Source: Byssochlamys sp. IMV 00236 (Eukaryota > Ascomycota > Eurotiomycetes > Eurotiales > Thermoascaceae). From it: DNA of 64,000 nt. The notes under the pieces were generated by a model. That model saw nothing but the letters and a program-made list of their open reading frames with translations. It ran no database searches and was not told the origin of the DNA. The DNA lies in contig MSJH02000818.1 of NCBI GenBank assembly GCA_001931875.2, forward strand, positions 434,001 through 498,000, read 5' to 3'. Positions within the stretch are counted from its first letter, which is position 1. Each line of letters starts with the position of its first letter. This document shows positions 34,499-44,970 of this stretch, one piece after another. The position numbers and the translations under genes were made by a program.

Positions 34499-37400
34499 GG
34501 CATGAGCACAGACACCGTTGTTCGGTAACTATGTGGGTTGGTAACTACTCGGACTAGAATCATAGATACTCCGTAGTTTACCTACTTAGTGCTGGCTACG
34601 TGAGTACGGACCTCGACTTGTGTTTAGAAGTTTCTAAATTAGGCGAGGCCTGTGCCCCCTTCTTACTCCGTACAGACGGGAGAAATCGGGAGAGGAAAGA
34701 CATGTTACGAATGGGCCGGTAAATAACTATGTGGAGGAGGATATGAAAATCGTTGATGGATAGGGGATAACTAGTTATGGGACTGGAGTCTTAAGAGTTG
34801 GTCTTTGATTGTTTCTTTGTATAGTAACATGTACTCCGTAGAGTACATACATTCCCAGGAAAGGATTGGTTGGCGGCGAATCCGGACACAAAAGGACATA
34901 GTTATACGCGTCATCAAAGACATTGCAACAGAGAATATGGACTTAGAGTCTTGACTATCATGTTTAATGGGGACTGATGTGCGCATACTATACTTACTAT
35001 CTCTTTCTTTTCCAGTTCTAAATCTGAGCCTCTAACTGATTTGTAGATAGATATGTTCTGAGACAAGCTAAAAGGCTATTGGTTGCAGAAATGTCAGATA
35101 GCCATTGGTTCTAGACTCTGCATTGCGTCAAAAGATCCATTGCCTGAGGACTTACCGCAACATCCGGGCGGTCCCGAATCAAAATGAGGCGAGGAACTGT
35201 ATTGCTGCTATCGATGCAATGACCACCGAGACAGAAGAGAGATCAGGATAGTAGCACTACCGAGATACCCCAAGGTTCACTGACAGCGGGAAAGAGTGGA
35301 TCATCAGAGACGTTAAAGGCATCGGCTATATCAACATACCACCCCGGAGTCTACGGATAGGAATTCTGGGGTCACGATGTGGAGTACATATGGAAGCAGA
35401 ACCTCTAACGGCTACCTGCATGGATCTAAGGCAGTGTAAGTAAGTCAGGCGTCAACCCGTTGAAGCTCTTCGTTGCTTCCGCGATACGCGCTACGAAGAC
35501 AACGGAGAGGACTGGCGGTGGCCATCGTGGAGAAGCCGTAGAAGGTCTAGAAGCCCAAGACTCGGTGGTCTGGTCCCAATGTGAATAGATAGCACAGCAG
35601 AGCTGCACGACTGCAATCCCTGAACGAGCTTCCAACGGTGTGCAGAGCATCGGGGAGCGCTTTCCGGTCTGGGCGAGGCAGCGGGAATCTCCAGCTTGCA
35701 TCGCTTGTTAAACCTCCCGTTTTTATTCGTCGATATGAGAACCCTCCACGCAGACAAGGATAGAACAGGGGTTTGTTCTTTCTAAGACACAAAGGGAAAG
35801 GAAGGCGGAGACGATGTTTCGTGTCAACGAAGATTGTCCATGACTAGCTGGTGCTTCAGGCGGTGCCGCGGTGGTTAGAAGCGGCCTGTGCAAGCGTTAG
35901 ATCCCCCGCCCTCTACCCTCGGCATCTGAGATCCTCAAGTCGCCTAGGGGAGCGTGGTTAAACTGGGGGCATCTGGAAGGTCTAGAAGGGCGCCAGAAGG
36001 CGCCTGTGAAACAAGTAGCGAACACACCGTTAGAGAGCATACCTAATTGACCAATAATAACAACATCCTGCCAGAAGCAGTGGCTTCGTCAAGCTGGCAC
36101 GACCTGGTTGGCTCTCCCCTGTGTGGCTTATGAAGCTCCATCAGCCTTGTCGTTGAGAAGGGACTCTTTGCTTTGGGCATGACAGAGGAGGCAAGGAAAT
36201 GCGGTGGGAGTATTGTCGCCCAAATGGTCTGTCCCGATCTTCTGTAAGTAAGCCAGAAGGTCTGTCTTTCGGGATCACTTGGGAGACCGGAAGCGATCCG
36301 GGATCGCACAAGGCTCTGCGGCCAACTTGATGATTCCCCAATAGACAGATGGTAATCCAGAATTAGACTCCATCTTGGAGCTTTGAGCTTTGGGCGTCAG
36401 GGGTGAGCCATTCAGGGCCAGCTGAGGATGCATCAGGGCCGTGAGAATCGTCTGTCCCTGACAGTAGTGAGTGAGTTAGTACCACGTCGACTGCCAACCA
36501 GATGAAACTGCAGATGGAATGCAGATGGGCCACGTCCTAAGCGTAGTCCCAATAGATGATAGTCTAGCAGAAACGAGATCGCCAGCAGTTGAAGCGGTGG
36601 AAGCAATAATAATGGAAAAGTCACTGGACATTGGGCTTAACCCGATCAGGCCAGGCAACAACAGTTCATCGACCATCCAGTGTGCATCCACAGCTGTCCA
36701 TCCACGCTCCAACATATTATTCGGCATCCACAGTCTATTGCCCTCTAACATCTGGTTGGGGATGGAAACAGGCAATGATCGATTGTCTCAGTCTCCGTGG
36801 AGGGACGGTGATCTTTGTTCCGGTTTGCTGCCTTGAACGGCTTTGGGAGCCTGGCGTGTCTCTGCTCCAATAGTCCTGCCCCCCGTCGCAGCCCTGACGG
36901 TTCCCGTGTGTGGTCCCAGGCGCTGCCGATTCGCAACTACGCCCAAAGAGATCCCCAGAACAGGCCCAAAAAAAGAAACCAAAGAAGAAGCAGAAGAAGA
37001 AAGGGACAGAGGCGATGAGCGTCACGGGAAAACTATTATTCGAGGGGTCGTGCTGGCCCCTGGTCGACCAGGCCGTGTCAGATCCGATTCGGGACGCCTC
37101 AGCTCAGGGCCCAAACCGTCGACTTGACTTGACTTTACTTTGCCTAAACTAAACTCAACGATCGTTCATACCAGATTCGGGATACTCGCGCTCTCTCGAC
37201 CGCTTCTCCATGCCATCCCTACTGTTGCCTTGCCCTGTCTCTGGTCGGTGACGTCGGGTCTGGACAGGCTGCTCCCCCACAGGCCTGGGATAGTCAGCGG
37301 GGATAGTCTTGCACCGCGCGATCAACGACGGAGTTCTATGGTGCATTCCATTGATGCCTTCACTTCTGAGAATCATACAAAAGGCTGCTGGTTTCCAGTC

Positions 37401-37738
37401 TATTCTTGTCTCCATCAGTCTCAAAGACCATCATCAGAACGTTAAGAGTCGTTTCAACCATCATCACCTCTCGTTGCTATAAACCCTCCATCCGCCTCTG
37501 TGACTGCCTTGCTCAGCCACCTTCTAATCATACTTTGAAGATCTTATCTGCCTGATAACTGCCTGATCTATCTATCTCTACGTTCTCCTGATCTTCCCTG
37601 GAAATCAACCATCTGTGACAGTTGACTTCCCATTGCCGACCTCCTCGTCACCTTGATCGCATCTTGGGTGACTGTTCCGCCGATACTCCTTCTTTATCTC
37701 ACCTTATCGTCATTGATACTCCGTCTACCATATCCAAC

Positions 37739-38031
37739 ATGATGGACAAGATTGCCCCGTCCAACTCTACTGCCTCCAGCAAGGGCAGTAAAGGTAGCAC
37801 CGGGGAGATCAAGACTGATGTGCGAGGTACGTCCCAACTCCCAAATGGACGGGCCCGCTGCCCTTGGTCCTCTGCAGCCTCGACCCGAAAGTATCTGAAG
37901 CTAACCCGAAACGTTCTGATACAGGCTCGAATCCACCGCCTCGCAGCTCCCCGGGCAGGGTCGTCGTTGTCCATAACGGGGGAGGTCCCAGCTATGAGCA
38001 GCGGCCGGTCGACATGTCGCGGTGGAGATAA
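37739..38031 (+). CDS. Small disordered protein, uncharacterised (64 aa)
   Basis: Exons 37739-37826 and 37925-38031 encode 64 residues. The 98-bp intron has a strong GTACGT donor and an ACAG acceptor, and splicing restores a Gly codon. The N-terminal half is Ser/Lys/Gly-rich. The second exon is Pro/Arg/Ser-rich, then Val-Val-Val-Val-His-Asn with three Gly, ending in Met-Ser-Arg-Trp-Arg. The absence of a signal peptide or membrane helix suggests an intrinsically disordered cytosolic or nuclear protein. A long pyrimidine-rich region precedes the start, like a regulated 5' leader. A further splice from 38008 (weak GTCGAC donor) to 38108 would replace the last seven residues with a 50-codon exon ending at 38257 and give 106 residues in frame. 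I cannot decide between the two forms. The family is not recognised. Confidence 0.5.
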
Positions 38032-39415
38032 ACAGCTTCTCCTCCGTCCTGGGCAGAAAGCATGCGACGCGCAGCGGCCGCTATCATTGGGTGACCTGGC
38101 GGAATAGGCGGACTGGCGAGACTATTTGTCGCGGGCCCGCTGGTTTCCGCGCGTCTTTGGGGGGATTTGCCCCGGACAAAGTGAGGCGGAAGATCGACGC
38201 ACGGATTCCCGTGGCTTTCACAACCCTCCAGATGAAGCCATTATTGGCGGATATTAACGGAACATTCTGGGCCTTGACCGACTCGCTTGTCCGCCTGCAT
38301 TTTTACGATTACAGTCTCCCGCCAACTCGTCCGCAAATGCCCGGTATCCTTGGTTGCCGTCCGTGTCGCACCACTGCCGAAACGTCTTGATCTTGTACCA
38401 TCACTGTACGAATATCGGAGTCGGTGTTCTAATATCTTCTTTTTGCGGCTATTCGGTTTCCTGCTGCTTCCATCATACCTTGTTTATTATGAGCGACACA
38501 AGGCGCAACACATACGAGACTCCCGCCCCCTTGACATTTCCCTTGTTTGTTTGTTTGTGTCTTTCTCACTGGTGTATATGTGCTCCGACCCTTCCTGGAT
38601 AATTACTTGGTTGAGCCTTATCCAGACAGCGAATAAGATCTGTCATGAGCACAGGTCCATGAGAGGCTTTCCTTTTTTTTTGTATCCTATTGGTTTTGTC
38701 ATGCCTTTTGGTTGAAAGTGACATGTATAATGGGTGACTGGCTGGGCCAGCGCACCGGGTTGAGGTGTTGAAAGGTGTTTGTGATTTACTCGGTGCTTTT
38801 TTGCATGTATTACTCTCCTTTTGCTTGGGCGTCAAATGTCCATCAAGGCAACATGCGCAGTACATCTGTCTGCGTTGTTTACTATTGATGTCATCATCGT
38901 TTCTGTACTTTTAACTCCGCAAGATGGGGACCACGAGACTAGATACTTATACAGACACAATATAGGCTCACGCCTAAAGATAATGCACCATCCTTCACCG
39001 TTGTCCTAACATATAACAGTAATAGCTCCCAGAGCAGAGCAATTATTTTGGTTAATAACATGGACAACAATGCTGACATGGCGCTTAGGACTTTTGAGGT
39101 CTCATCGAGAACCGAGTATAGGAGGATACCTCGGGAAGGGAACCCGAGCAGAAGGGAAGGCGTGATATAGTTTCAGCTAGCGGTCATGGCGAGCCTCAGC
39201 CGCAAGCAAGCCTCATCTGATCGTCTATCATAGGGATTTGCACAGGCTCACGCCCCATTCGACGTCGCCAATTTGGTCATCTTGAGATCTCGTGAGGTAC
39301 ATGCGATATCCTCGCCGTGGAAGAAGTGGACGGGAAGGGGAAAAGGTCACAAATCGTATATTGACACATTCTAAGATCATACAGTCATTAGGCAGTCCTG
39401 CACTGGCCACCAAGA
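38032..39415. other. Convergent 3' spacer
   Basis: 3' flanks of the small protein gene (+) and the O-methyltransferase gene (-). A possible alternative third exon of the former lies at 38108-38257. The rest (38400-39400) is AT/pyrimidine-rich with no recognised feature. Confidence 0.5.
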
Positions 39416-41000
39416 TCATGCCACCAGTCTAGCCTCAAGGATTGTCTGGCTTCCTGCCTGGCTACGCCAGATCTTCACCAGCTTCAGCCCAGCGCTTGCG
39501 AACATCTTCTTCCAATCCGTCTCGGTTCGCTCTCGGCCTCCAAAAGTGAACATGGCATGATCCATCCAGTACGGGGCCATATCCTCCACTCCGCCTGGTC
39601 GTTCACTTCCGTACTCGGGGACCACCATTTCTCCGATCAGGACTCGTGAATCAGGCGCCATGGCAGGGACTATCTGCTGGAGGATCTTCAGGCAATGAGC
39701 GTCGGTCCAGTTGTGGAAGCAGCGGCGGATATAGTAAGCATGAGCATCTGGTAGTTATACGTTCAGCATCATCGACCTATCTCTCACTTCCAGTCTTGAT
39801 TTATTTATTACTTACGTTTAACCGGCTGCAGAGTGAAAAAGTCATGTGCCATCTTCTCGATGCCTGGAAGTTCCGGGTAAGAGTCCAAAACTAGCGGGCG
39901 GTCCTGGATGATGAATTTTCCTTGCAACTCCGGCCATTCATTTTTGATCTGCAACAATGACTGCCCTCTGCCACCACCAATATCCACAATCAACGGTCGT
40001 GTCTCCCTGTCGGGCACATTGGCCAGCTCTGTACCGAAAGGATACATGCCCAGGACGGGAAGGACGAAATCCTGAGTCGACATGGCAACATCAAACTGCT
40101 TGATGCGCCTTGGATCCTGGGAAATAATCTCGAAGAACGTCTTGCCATCTTGCCCGTTACCCCATGTAAAGGGATTGCTCGTCATGCTTGTCGTATCCTT
40201 GCCACCGACCTCTCTGAAGTACTCCGGGAGTCTGGATGTATTCACCAAAATCTCATCACACCTACACTCAATCTGTTAGAATAGCCACCGCCTTCTGCCA
40301 CTGATGATAATGGAAAACTCACATGAGCTTGAAGAAGTCCACTTCGTGTCCGTCCAGATATGCCAGGGAGAAAGGAGTATGGGCGTATTCATCCGGACCG
40401 ACCATGTCAAATATTCCCGTTACAGTGGTAATGCGCATTAGACGTACTAATTAACAGCCATGAGTATCCTATCCGCAGATCCTAGATGCAACTCCTTCGA
40501 GGAACTCACCAATGAGTGCTTCATCGGCCTTGACCTTTGCTGCTAGCTCCTTTGCGGAGATGCTTCCCTCTCGAGGAATGTTTTCCGGCACACGAAGCTC
40601 CAGGAGACCGCGCAGATTGCATGTTTCAACGAACTATGATACAGATAATAATATCGATCAGTTGCGTGTTCTTATATCTCAAAGATCCATCGTCCACTTC
40701 ATAAGAGAGAACGATGATATCAAAGACAATAGTATATAGTTATAAGTCTTATCGCTCGACCCAACATAACCTTGCAAATTATTGACGGGAAAGGAAAAAA
40801 CTGCGAGACGATGATTGGCATACGTTGGTGAAATGATCGAATATAGCCTCCTTAGGATCCTTCAAGCGATGCGTGAGCTTATTGAGAGACTGCACCAGCC
40901 TCAACCGTTGTGCGCGGTCCGTCTGGTCTGTTTTCTCGAATTCCTTGATAGAAGCAAGTATATCTTCGCATTGAGCGCTCAGGGATTGAGTCTTCGACAT
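39416..41000 (-). CDS. O-methyltransferase (class I SAM, plant/fungal COMT type)
   Basis: Five exons (41000-40824, 40633-40510, 40446-40323, 40261-39816, 39747-39416) encode 400 residues and close in frame. Introns are 190, 63, 61 and 68 bp. The N-terminal 100 or so residues form the winged-helix dimerisation domain. SAM motif I is Val-Asp-Ile-Gly-Gly-Gly-Arg-Gly-Gln-Ser. A later Arg-Cys-Phe-His-Asn-Trp-Thr-Asp segment holds the general-base His of this family. Related fungal enzymes methylate phenolic or polyketide hydroxyls, including steps in sterigmatocystin-type pathways. There is no biosynthetic backbone gene nearby, so the substrate is unknown. The first intron is long, and an extra small exon in it is possible but not needed. 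Confidence 0.9.
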
Positions 41001-41560
41001 GATGATTGGAGCTCCTAAGTATCTGATGTCCGTCTTGTCATGTCAGTTTGGATCGTTTCATCCACTGCGATTCAAGGCAACTCCGCAACAATGACATGGC
41101 ATGGAAACTGGGGTTTACCTCTCTGTGTTAGCCCAGCAGAATGACAGGCAAGAAGAGAAGGTCAGTATTCGCGGCGCGACCGGAAAGATGAAGGGAGAGA
41201 GAGAGAGAGCAGAGAAAGCAGATAAATAGATATTATAAGTATACGTACGGGCGAGCACACCAACCGGACGACGATCTCACAAAGTCAAGAAGAAGAGGAG
41301 ACCAGGGGGCCTATTTAATATTTACCTCTTGATCTCCTATCAATTGTTATTTATCCTCCACTTGATTATTGCGGGCCGACAAGGGAAACCCACCCCCCAC
41401 TTCGAACTTGCTTTGCTCTTCTTTACTTAAGCTAATCTAACTAACTAATAACTATCGGCTTCAGTCTCCACGCCGTCTATGCACATCAGACAGACAGGCG
41501 TATCAATTATTAACATCCACGAGAAGTTCATCGTAGTGGATAAGTATGGTATATTGCCAT

Positions 41561-41584
41561 CTATCTATCTATCTATCTATCTAT
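41561..41584. repeat. (CTAT)6 microsatellite
   Basis: Six perfect CTAT units. Confidence 0.9.
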
Positions 41585-41722
41585 ATGAAGACTCCATCCA
41601 TCGTCGATACTTAAAAGGAACCGGAACCCCAGAAACAAAGTCCACCACCTTCTCCACATATACATCGCATGTGCAACGCAACACTGAAAAAATGCATGTG
41701 CATGTAAGATCTTGTTTTAGAC

Positions 41723-41740
41723 TTTTTTTTTTTTTTTTTT
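41723..41740. repeat. Poly-T run (18 T)
   Basis: A homopolymer tract in non-coding DNA; its length is vulnerable to sequencing error. Confidence 0.9.
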
Positions 41741-42113
41741 GTGCCGAAGTAGCCACACTAACTAGTTACTGCAAGCAGCATCTCACATCATCATTCGGGA
41801 CTTCTCGGTCTTCTGGCCGCCTCTTTTTCTCAATAATTCGGACGGAGACCGGGGATCCCACCTTTGATCAGATCATCACCATATCCCTTACAACAACCCA
41901 CATGGTTAGCTAGGCTTTCGTCAATGTTGACGATCATAGCATAGCTCAGCTGTCTATATGTCTGTAGATGAGATATATACCATCGTGTTTTCCTTTCCAA
42001 TGCAAAAGAAAGAAAAAAAGGAACCCCGATCGGCTTATCCCGCTACCCTACGAGAGTCTAGAGAGGGGCAAGACAGGGCCAGCCAGGCGGGGAAGCCCCT
42101 CTACGGCAGTTAG

Positions 42114-42139
42114 TTATATCGGCCCTTTATATCGGCCCT
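42114..42139. repeat. Perfect 13-bp tandem duplication
   Basis: The unit TTATATCGGCCCT occurs twice with no spacer. No open frame surrounds it. Confidence 0.85.
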
Positions 42140-42412
42140 GAGTGTCCAAACAAGCAAGTTAAGTTAATTCTAGTTATCGGATGATAGTTAATAATATACC
42201 CCTACCCTTGTCTCTCAGGACGATAAAGAAACTTTCAGTTACATACCTACCCTGGTTTGATTGCTTTTGCTTTATTCTCCTACTAGTTTGTGCTGGGAGG
42301 TATATAGAATAGATAATAATAATACCTATCGGCGACTTCAGTCTAGATACATAGTTAGATGCTTGTCCTTTTTTTTTTGTTGTGCGGTTTAACTAATAAT
42401 AGCTTCTTTCTT

Positions 42413-42468
42413 GAGAAGAAAAGGAAAAAAGAAAGAGAAAAGAGAAAGAGAAAAGAGAAAGAGAGGAA
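42413..42468. repeat. Purine (GA-rich) tract
   Basis: A 56-base run of only A and G, built from AAGAGAAAGAG-like units. Such tracts can form triplex or nucleosome-poor DNA. Confidence 0.85.
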
Positions 42469-43335
42469 TTACTCGCGATAGCCTAAAACGAAGATCCAAA
42501 GAAATAAATATACCCTGACATAAAAACATAACTAACTTACTAGGCAACAGGATTAACTAACTAGATTGTAATCTACATGTAGCTAGTCTTCGTTAAACCA
42601 GAATCAAATTGACCAAAATAGATATATCAATAATCAGCTCGACTATTTATACGTTCCTGAAACAAAGATACAAGAGTAGCGAGAAGTAACTAATTACTCA
42701 CTCAGTTCTTCCTTTCTTTCCTTCTTTTTTCTCTTCCCTATAATATTTTGACCCGAAAATAGAATCCAAGGGACCCCTTAGTTATAGAAATTGCAAAATA
42801 TCATATAAATAAAAACCATCCTTTCCATTCCATTCCGTATCAATCCATTTACGCTAGTTCATATTCATATCCCTGGCTATGGCCTCTTTTCCAAAATTCC
42901 CGAAACCATTCCCAGCGCCATGCCAATGTTGTAGAGCAAATCACCGCCCATGAAGGTATTGAGAATAAAATAAAAGAAAGAGCATAGTGATAATGCGCAG
43001 ATTGGCCGTTATGCGCACAGAGTGCATGCTCTTCTTTTTTGACCCTTGCCGATTTTCTTCCAGCTCAAATCCCTACCAAAATGCGGTCCCCGGAAACAAA
43101 AAAAATAAAACATATGGGTTTGAGGGTAATAAAACATAGTCAGAAAGAAGAGAGATTTGGTATCATAAAAACCCGGGGGGGAGGGGAAGAGGTCGTTTGG
43201 TGTAGATCCGCTCATCGATTGCAGGTGGAAATCTCGCGGTGATATATACCAGAGCGGTAGTGTGGTGTTTCTTGTTTGCAAACGCTGCGAGATTAAGTGT
43301 CAGAGCAAGGACTGCGGTAGGGTCCGATAAGTCGA

Positions 43336-44970
43336 TCAACTGGATATTCGCGTATCAGGTGCGTCTTCCGGCTTGCGACCGAAGACGACGTGTCTGTTGG
43401 AGGGCGAATTAGTATCTCAAACGAATCTGACTCGTCCCTTTGAGAAAGAGAACTCACTCTGCGATGTACATGCGATTGTCCAGATCGTTAAATTCGCTGC
43501 GCACTTTTGCAAGGAGGATCCGAACTTCGTCTGGACTCCAACCTAGATGACGCGTATATAGGGCAAGACTATAGCCTTCAACGCCCTGGTTCATCGCTTG
43601 TCCACGGATTCGGCCGATTTCCCTCATCTTTGGATCCTCGTGCCAGGGAGCGAGCGGTAGCTGTACATCACAGAAGATCAGTGAACGGCTCCTCTTGATA
43701 GTAGGGATAGGATGGTAAACTGCAGGCGTCATCGCCAGACGTACCTTGATAATTACATCCTGCACGTCGACGAAACCCGCATCGATCATATGCTGCTTCT
43801 GATCCCTGGCCACATTCAATCGCGTCCCGTTGAGTATACTAGCCTCGTCCAGTTTTTCGAGGAACATCTTCGACCATTTTGGAATTGTGCCATCCTCGCG
43901 TTGAAACCAAGCGTCATTCTCCTGCATCTCCAGCCAGCCTCCTGGTTTCAGGTGTTCGAATGCTTGTCGATGGAAGCGCGGCCAGTCGCGAACACCTCCG
44001 CATAGAGTGCGCGTATGGATGTAGTCGAACTGCTGTGTGTATAGCCAGTCATCTTCCGCGTCGTCGACTTCGAAGGTCAAGTTCGGAGGTACCCTATTCC
44101 TTTCAATCAGTTTTCCTTTGCGACAAATGCAGACATCGTTCAGTGGACAGTCAAGACATACCATAATGGCTGTATAGGACTAAGATCGGTGCCGATCACC
44201 CTGGCAGAGGGATACTTCCTGTAAGCGCATGCGCAATCAGTCTACTATATTCTTTTCTTGAAAATACATTTCGAAACGAAAAAGAGAAACCATACTCTGC
44301 GAAATCGATCGCCCAATCTCCACGGCCTGTCCCCACGTCTAGGACATTCTGCGGATCGGGGGATATCGGCGCAAGATGGAGCCTACCATCAAATGCGAGT
44401 TCGTGCATAAGGTGAATCTTCCCCAGAGTTAGTGTAACGCGCGAAGCAGAAGGCGGATCAGAAAGACATACCAAGAACAGCTTGTTTTGCTCTTGGTCAT
44501 CATTCGGCTGGATTGCCTCGTTAGCAAACGAATCATCCTCGTTTTCCGCGGATGGTGTTCAAAAGTACCATTATATACTTCCCCTCGTGATAGGCGTGAT
44601 ATCGTCTCCCGTGCTGTAAGGATTGCGCTCGTCAGCGATCGGGTGGTAGTTAATGGCTCTTTTCAATTAGACTATCATACTTCGTACTGATAATTGAGAA
44701 CGCTCGACGATAGAGAGTACGTCGACCCCTCCCCACTGTGTGAGAATACGATGTTAGCTAACTGACTACGAGCAAAAGGCCCGTGCTGATTCAGATGCAG
44801 TTGCGCCCAGAGCTTTACAGAATGATAGCGCGAGGCTGCACATACAAGGTCCCAATGGAGAAGCTATCATCATCTCGAGGATCCATCTGGTCTGCTGAAT
44901 CCCATTCCGTCGGCGCCGTCGTTCGTGTAAAGATCGAAGACGAATCTTCCGTATCGGATTCTGATGCCAT
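43336..44970 (-). CDS. LaeA-like SAM-dependent methyltransferase 2
   Basis: Nine exons (44970-44846, 44735-44681, 44613-44569, 44507-44472, 44417-44296, 44218-44162, 44093-43745, 43660-43458, 43393-43336) encode 349 residues and close in frame. The eight introns are 54-110 bp. The acidic, Ser/Thr-rich N-terminus (1-55) leads into the family's Tyr-Glu-x-Gly-Arg-Arg-Tyr-His-Ala-Tyr segment. SAM motif I is Leu-Asp-Val-Gly-Thr-Gly-Arg-Gly (113-120), followed by [11 protein letters not shown]. The C-terminus ends with the usual Phe-Gly-Arg-Lys-Pro-Glu element, supplied by the last 58-bp exon. The 84-bp intron at 43744-43661 is stop-free and in frame. Motifs and several intron positions match those of the other LaeA-like gene in this window. 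Substrate unknown. Confidence 0.88.

Larger units (their letters stand above)
33373..37738. other. Long spacer, no supported gene (4.4 kb)
   Basis: DNA between the helicase 3' end and a small downstream gene. It contains GGAGT-type (34291-34320) and TGGTGC-type (34478-34498) tandem repeats, repeated TAGTTAGTTA stretches, and three TACTCCGTA motifs between 34560 and 34845. The last 600 bases or so are pyrimidine-rich and look like a long leader. Open frames in 35.4-37.4 kb overlap each other on both strands and carry no recognisable motif. Confidence 0.55.
41001..43335. other. AT-rich spacer, no supported gene (2.3 kb)
   Basis: Contains a (CTAT)6 microsatellite, an 18-base poly-T, a 56-base purine tract and a perfect 13-bp tandem duplication, listed separately. 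It serves as the promoter side of the O-methyltransferase gene and the 3' flank of the second LaeA-like gene. No coding evidence is seen. Confidence 0.6.

Noticed and set aside
22543..44970. A secondary-metabolite biosynthetic cluster
   Set aside because: Two LaeA-like methyltransferases, a P450 and an O-methyltransferase are interleaved with housekeeping genes and there is no backbone synthase.
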